The translations under genes and the position numbers were made by a program. 64,000 nt of DNA from Clostridiaceae bacterium (GTDB taxonomy: Bacteria; Bacillota; Clostridia; Saccharofermentanales; Saccharofermentanaceae): assembly GCA_012729635.1 (NCBI GenBank), contig JAAYCT010000024.1, positions 62,001-126,000 on the forward strand. The letters run 5' to 3'. Below the pieces are notes generated by a model. The model made no database searches, was not told where the DNA came from, and saw only the letters and a list, made by a program, of their open reading frames with translations. How positions within the stretch are numbered: position 1 is the stretch's first letter; each line of letters opens with the position of its first letter. Shown here piece by piece: positions 18,492-28,857 of the stretch.

Positions 18492-20717
18492 CTACTGCTT
18501 TGATTTCTCATACCGCTCCGGAGCTTTTGCCGGCTCAAACGGTTTCGGTACATCGATCCTCGTCTCCTCGGCGGCCGCCTCCGCGAGTCGGATCAGTTCC
18601 TTTTGACTATCCAGTTTTCTTTTTCCGCGCAAATCAAGCTTGTGATAGGATCCGTCCGGCTGAAGAAAATGGCTCCGGATCGTATCGTCGAGCCCGACCT
18701 TAAGAACCTCGAAGACCCGTGCCCTGCATTCCGCGTCTTCCACGGGAAACAGAAGCTCGATTCTCCGATCCAGATTTCTCGGCATCCAGTCTGCCGACGA
18801 AAGATAGATATCCTCTTTCCCGTCGTTGAAAAAATAGAAAATCCGTGAATGCTCCAGAAAACGGCCGGTAATCGAGCGAACCGTAATATTTTCCGATAAC
18901 CCCTTCGCTCCCGGAATCAGACAACAAATCCCTCGCACAATCAAATCAATTTTTACGCCGGACAAGGAAGCCTCATACAGTTTATCAATAACCGTCGCGT
19001 CAACAAGAGAATTAATTTTTGCGATGATTATCGCTTTTTTACCGGACTGAGCATTTTGAATCTCACGGTCGATTTTTCGGACAATAAAGTTTTTCAGCAA
19101 AAGCGGCGCAGGCACAAAACGTCTCCACTCCGGCGGCTCCGAAAACCCGGAAAGCATGTTGAAAAACTCGGAGGCATCAATTCCGAAGGGCTCGGATGCG
19201 GTAAACAATCCGATGTCTGTGTAAACACGTGCGGTGATATTGTTGTAGTTTCCTGTTCCCAAATGCAGATATCTTCGAATACCCGTTTCTTCCGAGCGAA
19301 CGACCAGGGTAATCTTGCTGTGCGTTTTCAGACCGACCATTCCATAAATGACATGACAACCGGCGTTTTCGAGTTTTTTCGCCCAGTTGATGTTGTTCTC
19401 TTCGTCAAAGCGGGCTTTCAGTTCCACCAAGACCATGACCTGTTTGCCGTTTTCCGCCGCTAACGCCAGGGCATCGATAACCGGTGAATGATTACTTACC
19501 CGATAAAGCGTTTGCTTGATCGCCAGGACGTTCGGATCCTCGGCGGCCTCTCGAAGAAAACGGACAACCGGATCAAATGTTTCATACGGATGATGAACGA
19601 GGCGATCCTTTTTCGCAATTTGATCAAATATATTCTCCTCCCCCTCGAACATCGCCGCCTGAGCCGGTCGGTGCGACGGGTCACAAAGCGAAGGATAATC
19701 GGTCGAGAGCCTCGAATACAATTTCATCAGGAATGTTAGATCGATCGGTCCGCTTAAGGAGAAAATGTCCTTTTTTTCAATGGAGAGTGATTCGGTAATA
19801 AATTTCAGCAGACGGCCGTCGATTCCTTCATTTACCTCAAGACGGATGATTTCTCCCCAACGTCTCAGACGAACCTGCTCCTCGATCTCCTTCAAAAGAT
19901 CCTCAGCCTCATCCTCGTCAATGTCCAGGTCGGCATTTCGCATCACACGATAAAGACCCGTGGAAACCACCCTGGCTCCGGAAAACAAGGCGGGCACATG
20001 AGCACGAATAATTTGCTCGATCGGCACAAATCCGATTCCGTTCGATAGCCGCACCTCAAACAATCTCGGAACAACGGTCGGAATCTGCAAAGTAGCGAAC
20101 CGGAGCTCCTCGTCATCCATCGACGAATCCTGCTTCCGGTCGAGTGCACCCTCAATCAGGATTGCCAGGTTCAACTGCCGGCTGTAGATCAGAGGAAACG
20201 GACGAGCCGCATCGACGGCCATCGGTGTCAGAATCGGATATAAAGTGGTGTGAAAATATTGATCCGCCGTTGCCTTCCCCTTCTTGTCGAGCTCATCGTA
20301 ATCAAGAAGGAAAATGCCGTGCGCCCTTAAACTCGGAAGAAGCGAACGGGAATACGTCGAGTACATCAGTGCCATGCTGCGGCGGGTCTTTACATCTATG
20401 CGCGAAAGCTGCTCTCCGACCGTCAGCCCGGAGATTTCCCTTTCGTTATAGTTCACGCTGAGCATATCGCGCAAAGACGCGACACGGACGATATAAAACT
20501 CGTCCAGATTCGATGCCGTTATCGAAAGAAACTTCAGTCTTTCCAATAACGGGTTTTTCGTGTCCCGAGATTCAAAAAGAATCCGGTCGTTAAATTCGAG
20601 CCAACTGAGCTCGCGGTTGAAATAACGTTCCGAATCGGATTCGATTCCGGCGTTGTCACGCATTTTTACCGTTTCCGATCTGCTCTCTTTCCTGTCCTTC
20701 GATTTTCCGCTTGTCAT
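18492..20717 (-). CDS. ppk1: Polyphosphate kinase 1
   Basis: This 741-residue enzyme makes polyphosphate from ATP, reversibly. The N-terminal YFNRELSWLEFNDRIL and the C-terminal phospholipase D-like domains are typical, including VELKARFDEENNINWA and HLGTGNYN, which holds the His that is phosphorylated. The first ~30 residues are charged and probably disordered. Its ATG overlaps the ppx stop by four bases (ATGA), so synthesis and breakdown of polyphosphate are coupled in one operon. Confidence 0.95.
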   Translation of the reverse strand: MTSGKSKDRKESRSETVKMRDNAGIESDSERYFNRELSWLEFNDRILFESRDTKNPLLERLKFLSITASNLDEFYIVRVASLRDMLSVNYNEREISGLTVGEQLSRIDVKTRRSMALMYSTYSRSLLPSLRAHGIFLLDYDELDKKGKATADQYFHTTLYPILTPMAVDAARPFPLIYSRQLNLAILIEGALDRKQDSSMDDEELRFATLQIPTVVPRLFEVRLSNGIGFVPIEQIIRAHVPALFSGARVVSTGLYRVMRNADLDIDEDEAEDLLKEIEEQVRLRRWGEIIRLEVNEGIDGRLLKFITESLSIEKKDIFSLSGPIDLTFLMKLYSRLSTDYPSLCDPSHRPAQAAMFEGEENIFDQIAKKDRLVHHPYETFDPVVRFLREAAEDPNVLAIKQTLYRVSNHSPVIDALALAAENGKQVMVLVELKARFDEENNINWAKKLENAGCHVIYGMVGLKTHSKITLVVRSEETGIRRYLHLGTGNYNNITARVYTDIGLFTASEPFGIDASEFFNMLSGFSEPPEWRRFVPAPLLLKNFIVRKIDREIQNAQSGKKAIIIAKINSLVDATVIDKLYEASLSGVKIDLIVRGICCLIPGAKGLSENITVRSITGRFLEHSRIFYFFNDGKEDIYLSSADWMPRNLDRRIELLFPVEDAECRARVFEVLKVGLDDTIRSHFLQPDGSYHKLDLRGKRKLDSQKELIRLAEAAAEETRIDVPKPFEPAKAPERYEKSKQ

Positions 20718-22258
20718 CTCGGTTGCCTCCGAAGTTTTAGGGTCGGATTAATTCCGAAAACCTGGCGGAACAGATCGGCGTTGTGGTTGAACGCCCACTG
20801 TTCGAACGTCAGGTCAAAGGCACTGTCACAAGTAATATCCAACGAATCGGTGCCGACCGTAATGGCAACGTTTCGAAGCTTCTGACGATGGGAAGCATCC
20901 ATCGCGTCCGCTAAACGCATCATCGCCGTTAACTTCGAGACAACCGTTCTTCGCTCGGTGGAAAGATATTGATAATAGCGGTCCGTAAATAAATCGGACT
21001 GCGTATAAAAACGGGCAATGCAGGCCACGCTTTCCCGTTCAAGCTCACTCAAGCCGATCAACTCGGTCGTGTTAATGATATGGTAGGAGCGCGAGCTGTG
21101 ATTGCTGACATGGATATATTTCCCCACCTCATGCAAAATAGCGCATACCCGAAGCAGGAGTCTTTCTCTGTCGGACATGCCGTGAAACCGTCTTCCCGAA
21201 TCGAAAATCATCAATACGTTGCTCTCAACGTGCTCGATGTGCTTTTTGTCACAACGGTAACGCTTTGCGATGTGTCTTGCGGCGGAAATCAAATCGAGCT
21301 CCGGATCGATAATCAGATCGTACGCACCTCTTTCGAACTCGTGGTAATACATCACTCCGTCCGTAAGAGATGCGGCAGGCAGATGAACACCGTCCAACCC
21401 GGTAAAATCCAGCATTTTTTTGATCAGGATTGCAGTCGGTAAAAGAAGCGAAGCATTCGCGGCAGGAATGTTTGCAGTCAGTATCAAATCGGAGGTTTTC
21501 GTTTTAAGCAGCATCTCATAGACATCCGTGAATTTCTTTCGTGTCAAAAAACAATATTCGCGTGTCGAGTGTCCCGCCATTTTTTTGATCAGACCGATGT
21601 CTCCGCCGAAAGCAATATAATTTTTATATGTGATTCCTTTGGGTTCTACCGCATGATAATCGTCCAGATCCTGCGAGATAAATTCCTCCAGGACATCTGC
21701 GTAATGGGAAGTCTGACGTTCCAGATCCGAGAGCATCTCACTGACGCGCAAAGATCCGAGGAGCATATTCTGACTGAAGATAAAATTCGACTTATCGTAT
21801 ACGGTCGCCTGAATACTGCCGGAACCGATATCCAGCATCATCGTACCGGTTTGAATGATTTCCGAAAAATCCGGCTGACTCTCCTTCACGGCGAGATTAT
21901 GAAAAAAGCGCTCCTCCGCGTTGTCGAGTACCCGGACAACCAGACCGGTCCTCAGTCGCACCTGTTCAACGATAAAATCCCGGTTTCCCGCTTCCCGAAA
22001 AGCACTGGTCGCAACACAGATCACGTCACTTATTTTGTATTCTTTCAGTTTTGTCTGAAATGCATTCAGAATTTCACATATCTCGGTTACCTGCTCCGAT
22101 GAAACATTACCCATCCGGTAGATTTGTGCACCAAAAGAAAGAAAAGAACGTGCGGACTCGACCTCACGCGGCGACTTATCCTCCGAGTTCTGATAGATCT
22201 TCAAGCGCAAGGCCAATGACCCCAGGTCGATGACCGCGGAATATTTGTTTTTGGCCAT
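20714..22258 (-). CDS. ppx: Exopolyphosphatase / guanosine pentaphosphatase (Ppx/GppA) family
   Basis: This 514-residue protein has the ASKHA-fold ATPase-like core, with VIDLGSLALRL at the N-terminus and MLDIGSGSIQATVYD near residue 140. A C-terminal HD-type domain follows, with LHEVGKYIHVSNHS near residue 390. It hydrolyses polyphosphate ends, and some relatives also use pppGpp. The partner ppk1 overlaps its stop codon. The 5' end shows two near-identical ribosome sites in tandem (both TCAAGGAGGAT). A PerR-like box overlaps its -10. Confidence 0.92.
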   Translation of the reverse strand: MAKNKYSAVIDLGSLALRLKIYQNSEDKSPREVESARSFLSFGAQIYRMGNVSSEQVTEICEILNAFQTKLKEYKISDVICVATSAFREAGNRDFIVEQVRLRTGLVVRVLDNAEERFFHNLAVKESQPDFSEIIQTGTMMLDIGSGSIQATVYDKSNFIFSQNMLLGSLRVSEMLSDLERQTSHYADVLEEFISQDLDDYHAVEPKGITYKNYIAFGGDIGLIKKMAGHSTREYCFLTRKKFTDVYEMLLKTKTSDLILTANIPAANASLLLPTAILIKKMLDFTGLDGVHLPAASLTDGVMYYHEFERGAYDLIIDPELDLISAARHIAKRYRCDKKHIEHVESNVLMIFDSGRRFHGMSDRERLLLRVCAILHEVGKYIHVSNHSSRSYHIINTTELIGLSELERESVACIARFYTQSDLFTDRYYQYLSTERRTVVSKLTAMMRLADAMDASHRQKLRNVAITVGTDSLDITCDSAFDLTFEQWAFNHNADLFRQVFGINPTLKLRRQPR

Positions 22259-22300
22259 TTCCGATCCTCCTTGACGTCATATCCTCCTTGATGAATCAAA

Positions 22301-22315
22301 GTATGATTATTATAC
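22301..22315. promoter_or_regulatory. PerR/Fur-like box between ppx and the ferritin gene
   Basis: GTATGATTATTATAC is a 7-1-7 inverted repeat that differs from the PerR consensus (TTATAAT-N-ATTATAA) at three positions. It overlaps the TATAAT (22309-22314, minus strand) that probably serves ppx-ppk1, and is 49 bases upstream of the ferritin -35. The A/T-rich composition makes chance matches possible. Confidence 0.4.
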
Positions 22316-22363
22316 ATCGTCAAGATGCTTTGAAACAATCTTTTGATGTTCACACTCTGTTGA

Positions 22364-22392
22364 TTGCATCATGAACATCCCGCGAATATAAT
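22364..22392 (+). promoter_or_regulatory. Promoter of the ferritin-like gene
   Basis: TTGCAT (22364-22369), a spacer of 17 bases, and TATAAT (22387-22392) precede the GAGGAGG ribosome site at 22418-22424. Confidence 0.7.
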
Positions 22393-22430
22393 AAAAAATA
22401 TCAGAGCATTGATAAATGAGGAGGTTCTTT

Positions 22431-22943
22431 ATGGGTACCAAAGCAATTGATATTGCCAATCTTGACGTTTCCAAACTGATTCAGATGCTCAATGAGGCGC
22501 TCGCGGAAGAATGGCTGGCCTATTATCAGTATTGGGTCGGAGCCCGAGTGATGGAGGGCCCGATGAGAAGCGAGGTGGAGCCCGAGCTCCTGCTTCATGC
22601 AACCGAAGAACTCGGACACGCGGAGTTGGTTGCAGACAGAATCCTTCAGTTGGGCGGGACTCCGCTTCTTAATCCGAGTCAATGGGCTTCCTATTCCAAA
22701 TGCCCTTACGAGGAGCCGACCGATCCCTACATCGAAGAGATCCTGAAACAAAATCTCGACGGAGAGCGTTGCGCCATTCAGCGTTATCAGGATATCGCGG
22801 AGTTTACCCACGGAAAAGATATGTCCACGCATCAGATGGCAATTACCATTCTGAACGACGAACTCGAGCATGAGCACGATATTCAGGATTTCCTGGCGGA
22901 CCTGGAGCGCCTGAAGGAAGATATTCGCAAACTACGTCTTTGA
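22431..22943 (+). CDS. Ferritin-like diiron protein
   Basis: This 170-residue four-helix protein has the spaced carboxylates and histidines of a ferritin or bacterioferritin: EEWLAYYQY in helix one, EELGHAE in helix two, GERCAIQRYQ in helix three and DELEHEHD in helix four. These are the E and ExxH ligands of a diiron site. Likely roles are iron storage or protection from peroxide. An ATG five codons upstream lies inside the GAGGAGG ribosome site, so the start at 22431 is chosen. Its position opposite ppx-ppk1, with a PerR-like box between them, suggests a shared stress response. Confidence 0.88.
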   Translation: MGTKAIDIANLDVSKLIQMLNEALAEEWLAYYQYWVGARVMEGPMRSEVEPELLLHATEELGHAELVADRILQLGGTPLLNPSQWASYSKCPYEEPTDPYIEEILKQNLDGERCAIQRYQDIAEFTHGKDMSTHQMAITILNDELEHEHDIQDFLADLERLKEDIRKLRL

Positions 22944-22962
22944 TCTTGTGAACGGTCACGAT

Positions 22963-23005
22963 AAAGGGCCGTACCCGGAACCTTTCCGGTACGGCCCTTT
23001 TCTTC
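22963..23005 (+). terminator. Terminator after the ferritin-like gene
   Basis: AAAGGGCCGTACC pairs with GGTACGGCCCTTT across a 12-base loop, followed by TCTTC. Confidence 0.8.
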
Positions 23006-23023
23006 TCAGAGGGAGGTAGACAT

Positions 23024-23515
23024 ATGAAGCAAAGCGATTTTTCTTCCGATCGACCCGGATCCGTTCCGGAATCGGAAGCCGGAACGATCCGCGCTTCCGG
23101 AAGTAACGCTTCACCCGGGGAACAGATGAAGCGATGCTCCGATTCGCATACCGAGCATGTTCAGATTGTCATGTATCGTCATACAAACGGCTCGGGCAGA
23201 CTTTTCGGCGGAGCACTTCTTCAGATGATTGATGTGGTCGGAGCAATATGTGCCCGACGCCACTCCGGAACGGAGGTGACTACGGTCGCTATCGATCATC
23301 TGTCTTTTCGGGCTCCGGCGCAGATTAATTCGACTCTTTTGTTGGTTGCCGAGATTGAATCGGTCGGAAATACGTCCATGCGCGTCAAGGTTTGCACTTA
23401 CGTCGAAAGGCTCAACGGTGAAAAGGAAGAGATCAATACCGCCTATGTGACCTATGTTTCTCTTGACGAGAATAATCTTCCGAGAACGGTTCCGCGATTG
23501 TGTACCGATTCCTAA
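23024..23515 (+). CDS. Acyl-CoA thioesterase, hotdog fold
   Basis: This 163-residue protein has the hotdog thioesterase pattern HTNGSGRLFGGALLQMIDVVGAI, followed by VAIDHLSFRAP and a C-terminal AYVTYVSLDE. It matches the YciA/acyl-CoA hydrolase group, with Asn-Gly in the helix N-terminal motif. The first ~40 residues are Ser/Glu-rich and outside the fold. The start has GGGAGG upstream. Its neighbours do not suggest a pathway, so the acyl chain length remains unknown. Confidence 0.87.
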   Translation: MKQSDFSSDRPGSVPESEAGTIRASGSNASPGEQMKRCSDSHTEHVQIVMYRHTNGSGRLFGGALLQMIDVVGAICARRHSGTEVTTVAIDHLSFRAPAQINSTLLLVAEIESVGNTSMRVKVCTYVERLNGEKEEINTAYVTYVSLDENNLPRTVPRLCTDS

Positions 23516-23551
23516 GATATTCCTTTTTCCCGAGTTCTCCCCTCCGAAAAT

Positions 23552-23592
23552 CGCCTGCGAGTCCGTAAAGAATCGCAGGCGGTCTTTTTTGT
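23552..23592 (+). terminator. Terminator after the thioesterase gene
   Basis: CGCCTGCGA and TCGCAGGCG pair, followed by GTCTTTTTTG. The genes on both sides converge here. Confidence 0.85.
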
Positions 23593-23624
23593 TTTCGGTT
23601 GCTTTTTTCTCGTTCGGAAACGAA

Positions 23625-25325
23625 TTACATGCCCGGCATCATCATATCCTCCGGGTTTTTCCCTGCGGGAATCATCGGATACACCAGTTCCTTTACGTCC
23701 AGCATCGTATGAAGGATGTACGGATTATTATTTTCCTTCATTTTTTCGATTTGCTCCGTAAATTCGGTCGCGTTCGTGGCCCGTCCTCCCTTGATTCCGT
23801 AGGCATCGGCAATCTGAATAAAGTTCGGATTGTTGTCCAGGATCGTCTGGCTGTATCTTTTGCCGTAAAAAAGCTCCTGCCACTGTCGAACCATTCCGAG
23901 CTGTTGGTTGTCCATGATAATGACCTTAACGTTCAGGCCCAAAGACTGGAGCGGACCGAACTCCTGAATCGTCATCTGGAGACCGCCGTCACCCACGAAA
24001 AGGATAACCGGACGATCCGGCGCCGCAATCGCCGCTCCGATCGCGTAAGGCAATCCGGTTCCCATCGTTCCGAGCCCGCCCGAGGTCAAAAAGGATCGGT
24101 TCGATTCCACGATAAAATGCTGGGCTGCAAAAATTTGTTGCTGGCCGACATCGGTCACAAGGATCGGATTCGTTCCTTCATAGGCCTTGGATACCGCGCT
24201 GACGACGGCTTCCGGCAAAAGACGGTCATCCAGTTGATGAAGCTTTTCTCGGATCTTTGCATATCTTTCGGCCTTTTCTGAAAGCTCCTCCCTCCACTCT
24301 GTCCATTGAGATGCAAAGTCGTCTCCGGGCAGGGCTTCGGTCATGCAGCGGAAGAAATTACTCGCGTCGTCCTCGATTTCGATGTCCGGACGAATGTTTT
24401 TTCCGATTTCCGCGGGATCAATATCCACATGAATAACCGTTCTACTTGCTCCCGTATTAAATTTTTCGGGGTTTCCGATAATTCGGTCCGAAAAGCGGCA
24501 TCCGACCGACAGAAGAAGATCGCATTTACCGATTGCCGTGTTGGCCTGAGGAATTCCGTGCATCCCGACCATCCCCAAATAATTGGGATTTCTTTCGTCA
24601 AAGACACCTTTCGCCATCATCGTTCCCGCGACCGGAATCCCGACCTTTTCGGAAAATTGCTTGAGTGCATCGGATCCGCCCTCGGAGATTACTACGCCTC
24701 CACCGACGAGCAAGAGCGGTTTTTTTGATTTGCGCAACGCTTCGTAAACGCGAGGCACACGGTTCGCCGCTGCCTTTCGCGGAGGACGGTGCAAAATCAC
24801 GCCCTCTCCTTTTCCGTTGCATTCGGGAATCTCGGCTAAAAACAAATCCTTCGGAATATTGACCAAAACCGGTCCCGGTCGTCCTTCGGTTGTTAAATTC
24901 CACGCTTCTTCAAGCGTCGGAAGCAGGTCCTCCGGGCTCATAACCAGATAATTGTATTTTGTAATCGGTTGTGTAATTCCCGTGATGTCCGCCTCCTGAA
25001 ACGCATCCTTTCCGATTGAGCTGCGCGCGACCGCGCCCGTAATCGCCAGGATCGGAACGGAATCGAGGTATGCGTCCGCGATACCGGTCACCAGATTGGT
25101 CGCACCGGGGCCCGAGGTTGCAAAAACAACGCCCGGTCGCCCCGTAACCTTGGCGTACCCTTCCGCAGCATGAACAGCCCCCTGCTCATGACGAGTCAGG
25201 ATATGAGGAAAATTCATCTGAAAAATAGCATCATACAGAACAATAACCGAACCACCGGGATATCCGAAAGCCGGATTCACGCCCTTATCTTTTAAAAACT
25301 GTATAACCGTCGCTGCTCCGTTCAT
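23625..25325 (-). CDS. ilvB: Acetolactate synthase, large (catalytic) subunit
   Basis: This 566-residue thiamine diphosphate enzyme joins two pyruvates, or pyruvate and 2-oxobutyrate, at the start of valine, leucine and isoleucine synthesis. It has [27 protein letters not shown] with the catalytic Glu, [14 protein letters not shown], and the ThDP motif from VGDGGLQMT to [10 protein letters not shown]. Its ATG overlaps the ilvD stop by four bases. The regulatory subunit gene ilvN, which usually follows ilvB, is absent from the downstream side here. Confidence 0.95.
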   Translation of the reverse strand: MNGAATVIQFLKDKGVNPAFGYPGGSVIVLYDAIFQMNFPHILTRHEQGAVHAAEGYAKVTGRPGVVFATSGPGATNLVTGIADAYLDSVPILAITGAVARSSIGKDAFQEADITGITQPITKYNYLVMSPEDLLPTLEEAWNLTTEGRPGPVLVNIPKDLFLAEIPECNGKGEGVILHRPPRKAAANRVPRVYEALRKSKKPLLLVGGGVVISEGGSDALKQFSEKVGIPVAGTMMAKGVFDERNPNYLGMVGMHGIPQANTAIGKCDLLLSVGCRFSDRIIGNPEKFNTGASRTVIHVDIDPAEIGKNIRPDIEIEDDASNFFRCMTEALPGDDFASQWTEWREELSEKAERYAKIREKLHQLDDRLLPEAVVSAVSKAYEGTNPILVTDVGQQQIFAAQHFIVESNRSFLTSGGLGTMGTGLPYAIGAAIAAPDRPVILFVGDGGLQMTIQEFGPLQSLGLNVKVIIMDNQQLGMVRQWQELFYGKRYSQTILDNNPNFIQIADAYGIKGGRATNATEFTEQIEKMKENNNPYILHTMLDVKELVYPMIPAGKNPEDMMMPGM

Positions 25326-27043
25326 CCTTCATCCCCCTTATTATTCGTTGATTCATCGTATCCTGAGAAATCGCAGAGCGGTATATGATTCATACTCGCT
25401 CCGTGCGCGGCCGAATCCGTCAATTTCTCATATCGGGCAATAATTCCCCGCAATCTACGTTCCGGGACCTGTGCGGCCTTTCGTTCCGAAAGAATCGACG
25501 GATCGACATTAAGCGACAATTTTCGGCCCGGAATATCGACGGTAATGATGTCGTTTTCTTCGACAAACGCAAGGAGACCGCCAACCGCCGCCTCCGGACA
25601 TACATGTCCGATACTCGCACCGCGAGTCGCTCCCGAAAAGCGCCCGTCCGTGATCAGAGCGACACTGTTATCCAGCCCCATTCCGGCGACCGCGGATGTC
25701 GGCGTCAGCATTTCCCTCATTCCGGGACCGCCCTTCGGTCCTTCAAAACGAATCACGATCACATCACCCGGATTGATCTCTCCGTTAAAAATCGCTTCGG
25801 TCGCCTCTTCCTCCGAATTATAAACACGAGCCGGTCCCGTATGAGTCATCATCTCGGGAAGCACCGCACCCTTTTTAACGACGGCTCCCTCCGAAGCAAG
25901 ATTTCCCTTTAAAATGGCCAATCCGCCATCTCTGGCATACGGATCCGATATCGGTCGGATAACGATCCCGTCCGCCCCGGGATTTCCCGTGATCCGCCCG
26001 CAAATCGATCCGTCAACGGAAGGATTGTCCACACAAACCTTCCCACCTTTGGATAACTCCGCCATCACCGCGGTGATTCCGCCCACCTCGTTAAGATCCG
26101 TGATAAAAATGGAACTGGCGGGATTGAGCTTGCAAAGCTGCGGGGTTTGATCCGAGATATCGGATATCTCATCGACGGTAAGCGGATACCCGCATTCTCT
26201 GGCGATGGCAAGCATATGCAGTACACTGTTGGTCGATCCGCCCAAGGCCATATCCACACGCATCGCGTTACGGATGGCATCCTCGGTCATGATCATCCGC
26301 GCGGTCAAACCGCTCTCCAGAAGCTTCATTATTTGAATGCCCGCTTGTTTCGCCAGTCTTCTTCTTTCGGAAAAGACGGCCGGAATCGTACCGTTTCCGG
26401 GCAAAGCCATGCCCATCGCTTCCGTCAGACAGCACATCGTGTTGGCCGTATACATCCCCGAGCAGCTTCCGCACGTCGGACAACAGGCTTTTTCCCATTC
26501 GGACAGTTCGCATTCGGTAATTTTCCCGGATGCGCAGGCGCCGGATGCTTCAAAAAGATTGGATAATCCGACCCGCTCCGTACCATATTTCCCGGGAAGC
26601 ATCGGTCCGCCGGTTACAAAGATGGCCGGAATATCAAGTCGCGCTGCCGCCATCAGCATTCCGGGAACAATTTTGTCACAGCTCGGCAAAAAGACGACGG
26701 CGTCAAGCGGTTGAGCCGTCAGGACCAGCTCACAGGAATCAGCGATTACGTCCCGGCTCACCAGAGAGTATTTCATACCGCCGTGATTCATCGCGGTACC
26801 GTCGCAAACACCGATCGCAGGGAATTCCATCGGAACCCCTCCGGCTGTCCGGATGCCGTCCTTGACACATTGAGTCAGCTCGTTTAAGTGTATATGTCCG
26901 GGAATCAGCTCATTATAGGAATTGACCACTCCGATTAACGGACGCTTCATCTCGTCCTCGGTCATGCCCAGAGCATATAACAAAGAACGGTGCGGGGCAC
27001 GACTTGTGCCCCGGGTCATCTGTGCGCTTCGTTCGTTTTTCAT
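25322..27043 (-). CDS. ilvD: Dihydroxy-acid dehydratase
   Basis: This 573-residue iron-sulfur enzyme converts dihydroxyacids to keto acids in valine and isoleucine synthesis. The cluster cysteines are in [12 protein letters not shown] and [16 protein letters not shown]. The C-terminal swivel domain shows [19 protein letters not shown]. It starts after a hairpin with a T-rich tail and has AGGAGGAT upstream. It is coupled to ilvB by a four-base overlap. Confidence 0.96.
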   Translation of the reverse strand: MKNERSAQMTRGTSRAPHRSLLYALGMTEDEMKRPLIGVVNSYNELIPGHIHLNELTQCVKDGIRTAGGVPMEFPAIGVCDGTAMNHGGMKYSLVSRDVIADSCELVLTAQPLDAVVFLPSCDKIVPGMLMAAARLDIPAIFVTGGPMLPGKYGTERVGLSNLFEASGACASGKITECELSEWEKACCPTCGSCSGMYTANTMCCLTEAMGMALPGNGTIPAVFSERRRLAKQAGIQIMKLLESGLTARMIMTEDAIRNAMRVDMALGGSTNSVLHMLAIARECGYPLTVDEISDISDQTPQLCKLNPASSIFITDLNEVGGITAVMAELSKGGKVCVDNPSVDGSICGRITGNPGADGIVIRPISDPYARDGGLAILKGNLASEGAVVKKGAVLPEMMTHTGPARVYNSEEEATEAIFNGEINPGDVIVIRFEGPKGGPGMREMLTPTSAVAGMGLDNSVALITDGRFSGATRGASIGHVCPEAAVGGLLAFVEENDIITVDIPGRKLSLNVDPSILSERKAAQVPERRLRGIIARYEKLTDSAAHGASMNHIPLCDFSGYDESTNNKGDEG

Positions 27044-27061
27044 TTGATTATCCTCCTTTTC

Positions 27062-27117
27062 GGATCAAAAAGCGTAAAAACACGAAAGAAGAGTAAGGTA
27101 TTCGCCCACTCTTCTTT
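27062..27117 (-). terminator. Terminator or attenuator between leuB and ilvD
   Basis: On the minus strand AAAGAAGAGT pairs with ACTCTTCTTT across 13 bases, followed by CGTGTTTTTACGCTTTTT. It lies in the 102 bases between the leuB stop and the ilvD start. A smaller GC hairpin (GCCCCGTTGAACGGGGC) precedes it. It would limit read-through from leuCDB into ilvDB. Confidence 0.65.
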
Positions 27118-27145
27118 ACTGAGGTCAGCCCCGTTCAACGGGGCG

Positions 27146-28249
27146 TCAGACAATAGACTCCATCACCCGTGTTGTCATCTCTTTCGTACCCACGCGGATG
27201 CAATTTTGCGTATATGCGATGTCCGGTGTTCGATATCCCCGATCGAGCGCAGCGCAAATCGCTTGCTCGATAAGATCCGCCTCTTCGCCGAGCCCGAAGG
27301 ACCAACGGAGCATCATCGCCGCAGAAAGAATCGCCGCACAAGGATTTGCTTTGTCCTGTCCGGCAATATCCGGTGCGGATCCGTGAACGGGCTCATACAT
27401 TCCGGGCATGCCCGGCTTGCCCAGCGACGCGGAGGGAAGCATACCGATCGATCCGGTAATCATCCCGGCCTCATCGGAGATAATGTCCCCGAACATGTTT
27501 GTCGTCACAATCACGTCAAAATCACCGGGCCGACGGACGAGTTGCATTGCTGCATTATCCACGTAGTAGTATTCATACTCCACCTCGGGATATTCTTTAG
27601 CAACACGCTCGTTCACTTCTCTCCAGAGTCGGCTGCTCTCCAAAATATTTGCCTTATCGACACTTGTCAGCTTCTTCTTACGGGCTTTCGCGAGCTCAAA
27701 TCCGACGCGGACGATTCGCTCGATTTCCGCCTCGCTGTAAGCTTCGGTATCAAACGCCTCCATCCCCTTCGGCGATCCGTCCGGCATTACTCCGCCCGGT
27801 CGTCTTCCGCGATCACCGAAATACAGTCCGCCGGTCAACTCGCGAACAATCATGATATCAATCCCGTTCTTCAGATTTTCATCCTTTAGCGGGCTTGCGG
27901 ATGACAGTTGAGGATAAAGAATCGCCGGGCGCAAATTCGCGAAAAGTTCCAGTCCGCCGCGAAGATCAAGCAGTGCACGCTCCGGACGCTCCGCTCCCGG
28001 AAGATTGTCCCATTTCGGTCCGCCGACCGCACCGAGCAAAACGGAATCACTTTTTTTGCATTCATTCAAAGTCTCGGGTGTCAGCGCAACGCCGTGTGCG
28101 TCAATCGCGCACCCGCCGGCCAACAAGGTCTTGTACACGAATTGATGGCCGAATTTTCCGGCAACCGCATCCAACACCTTACACGCCGCTTCGGTGACTT
28201 CGGTACCGATTCCGTCACCCGGTATAACCGCGATATTGTAAACTCCCAT
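27146..28249 (-). CDS. leuB: 3-isopropylmalate dehydrogenase
   Basis: This 367-residue NAD-dependent decarboxylating dehydrogenase acts in leucine synthesis. It begins [15 protein letters not shown] and has [30 protein letters not shown], and [16 protein letters not shown]. The ATG at 28249 follows GGGAGGAAAAA. An in-frame ATG at 28297 lies upstream of the predicted transcription start and is rejected. Its own promoter sits in the 95 bases after leuD. The products of leuC and leuD supply its substrate. Confidence 0.96.
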   Translation of the reverse strand: MGVYNIAVIPGDGIGTEVTEAACKVLDAVAGKFGHQFVYKTLLAGGCAIDAHGVALTPETLNECKKSDSVLLGAVGGPKWDNLPGAERPERALLDLRGGLELFANLRPAILYPQLSSASPLKDENLKNGIDIMIVRELTGGLYFGDRGRRPGGVMPDGSPKGMEAFDTEAYSEAEIERIVRVGFELAKARKKKLTSVDKANILESSRLWREVNERVAKEYPEVEYEYYYVDNAAMQLVRRPGDFDVIVTTNMFGDIISDEAGMITGSIGMLPSASLGKPGMPGMYEPVHGSAPDIAGQDKANPCAAILSAAMMLRWSFGLGEEADLIEQAICAALDRGYRTPDIAYTQNCIRVGTKEMTTRVMESIV

Positions 28250-28295
28250 TTTTTCCTCCCAATCGATTCCCGTACGGGAAAACGATTTAACTGAC

Positions 28296-28325
28296 ATTAT
28301 ATTCGCATTTTTACCGTGATTGCAA
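28296..28325 (-). promoter_or_regulatory. Internal promoter before leuB
   Basis: TTGCAA (28325-28320), 18 bases, and TATAAT (28301-28296) on the minus strand. A perfect palindrome TTCCCGTACGGGAA (28268-28281) lies just after the likely start site and could be an operator or a 5' hairpin. Confidence 0.65.
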
Positions 28326-28344
28326 CACCTGTAGATTTAATTCC

Positions 28345-28845
28345 TTATTTGCATTCAGGAATCTTACCGGAAATATAACCGACTAATCCGTCGGCCTCGA
28401 TGATTTTCCGGATGAAATCCGGGAACGGCTTGGCGGTAAACTGCTTACCGTTCGTCAGATCATGAATCACCCCGGTCGAAAAATCCACCTCGACCCGATC
28501 TTTGTCTTCAATCCCTTCTGCCGCCTCCGCGCACTCCAGAATCGCAAGTCCCATATTGATCGCATTTCGGTAGAAAATCCGAGCAAAGGAAGGCGCGATT
28601 ACACACGAGATTCCGCTGTGTTTGATCGCTACCGGCGCGTGTTCGCGGGAGGATCCGCATCCGAAATTCGGCCCGCCGACGATGATGTCCCCGACGGAAA
28701 CTCGATCAACAAAGGTTGCGTCGATATCTTCCATGCAGTGTTTGGCCAGTTCTGAAGGATCGGCCGTATTCAGGTATCTTGCCGGAATAATCACATCGGT
28801 ATCCACGTTGGCACCGTATTTAAAAACTTTTCCGCTTGCATTCAT
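28345..28845 (-). CDS. leuD: 3-isopropylmalate dehydratase, small subunit
   Basis: This is the 166-residue swivel subunit of isopropylmalate isomerase. It has [32 protein letters not shown] with the active-site loop, and [14 protein letters not shown]. The short length matches the type 2 (archaeal-like) LeuD that pairs with a ~420-residue LeuC rather than the longer enterobacterial type. It starts 12 bases after leuC. Confidence 0.95.
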   Translation of the reverse strand: MNASGKVFKYGANVDTDVIIPARYLNTADPSELAKHCMEDIDATFVDRVSVGDIIVGGPNFGCGSSREHAPVAIKHSGISCVIAPSFARIFYRNAINMGLAILECAEAAEGIEDKDRVEVDFSTGVIHDLTNGKQFTAKPFPDFIRKIIEADGLVGYISGKIPECK

Positions 28846-28857
28846 ATCCTTCTCCTC

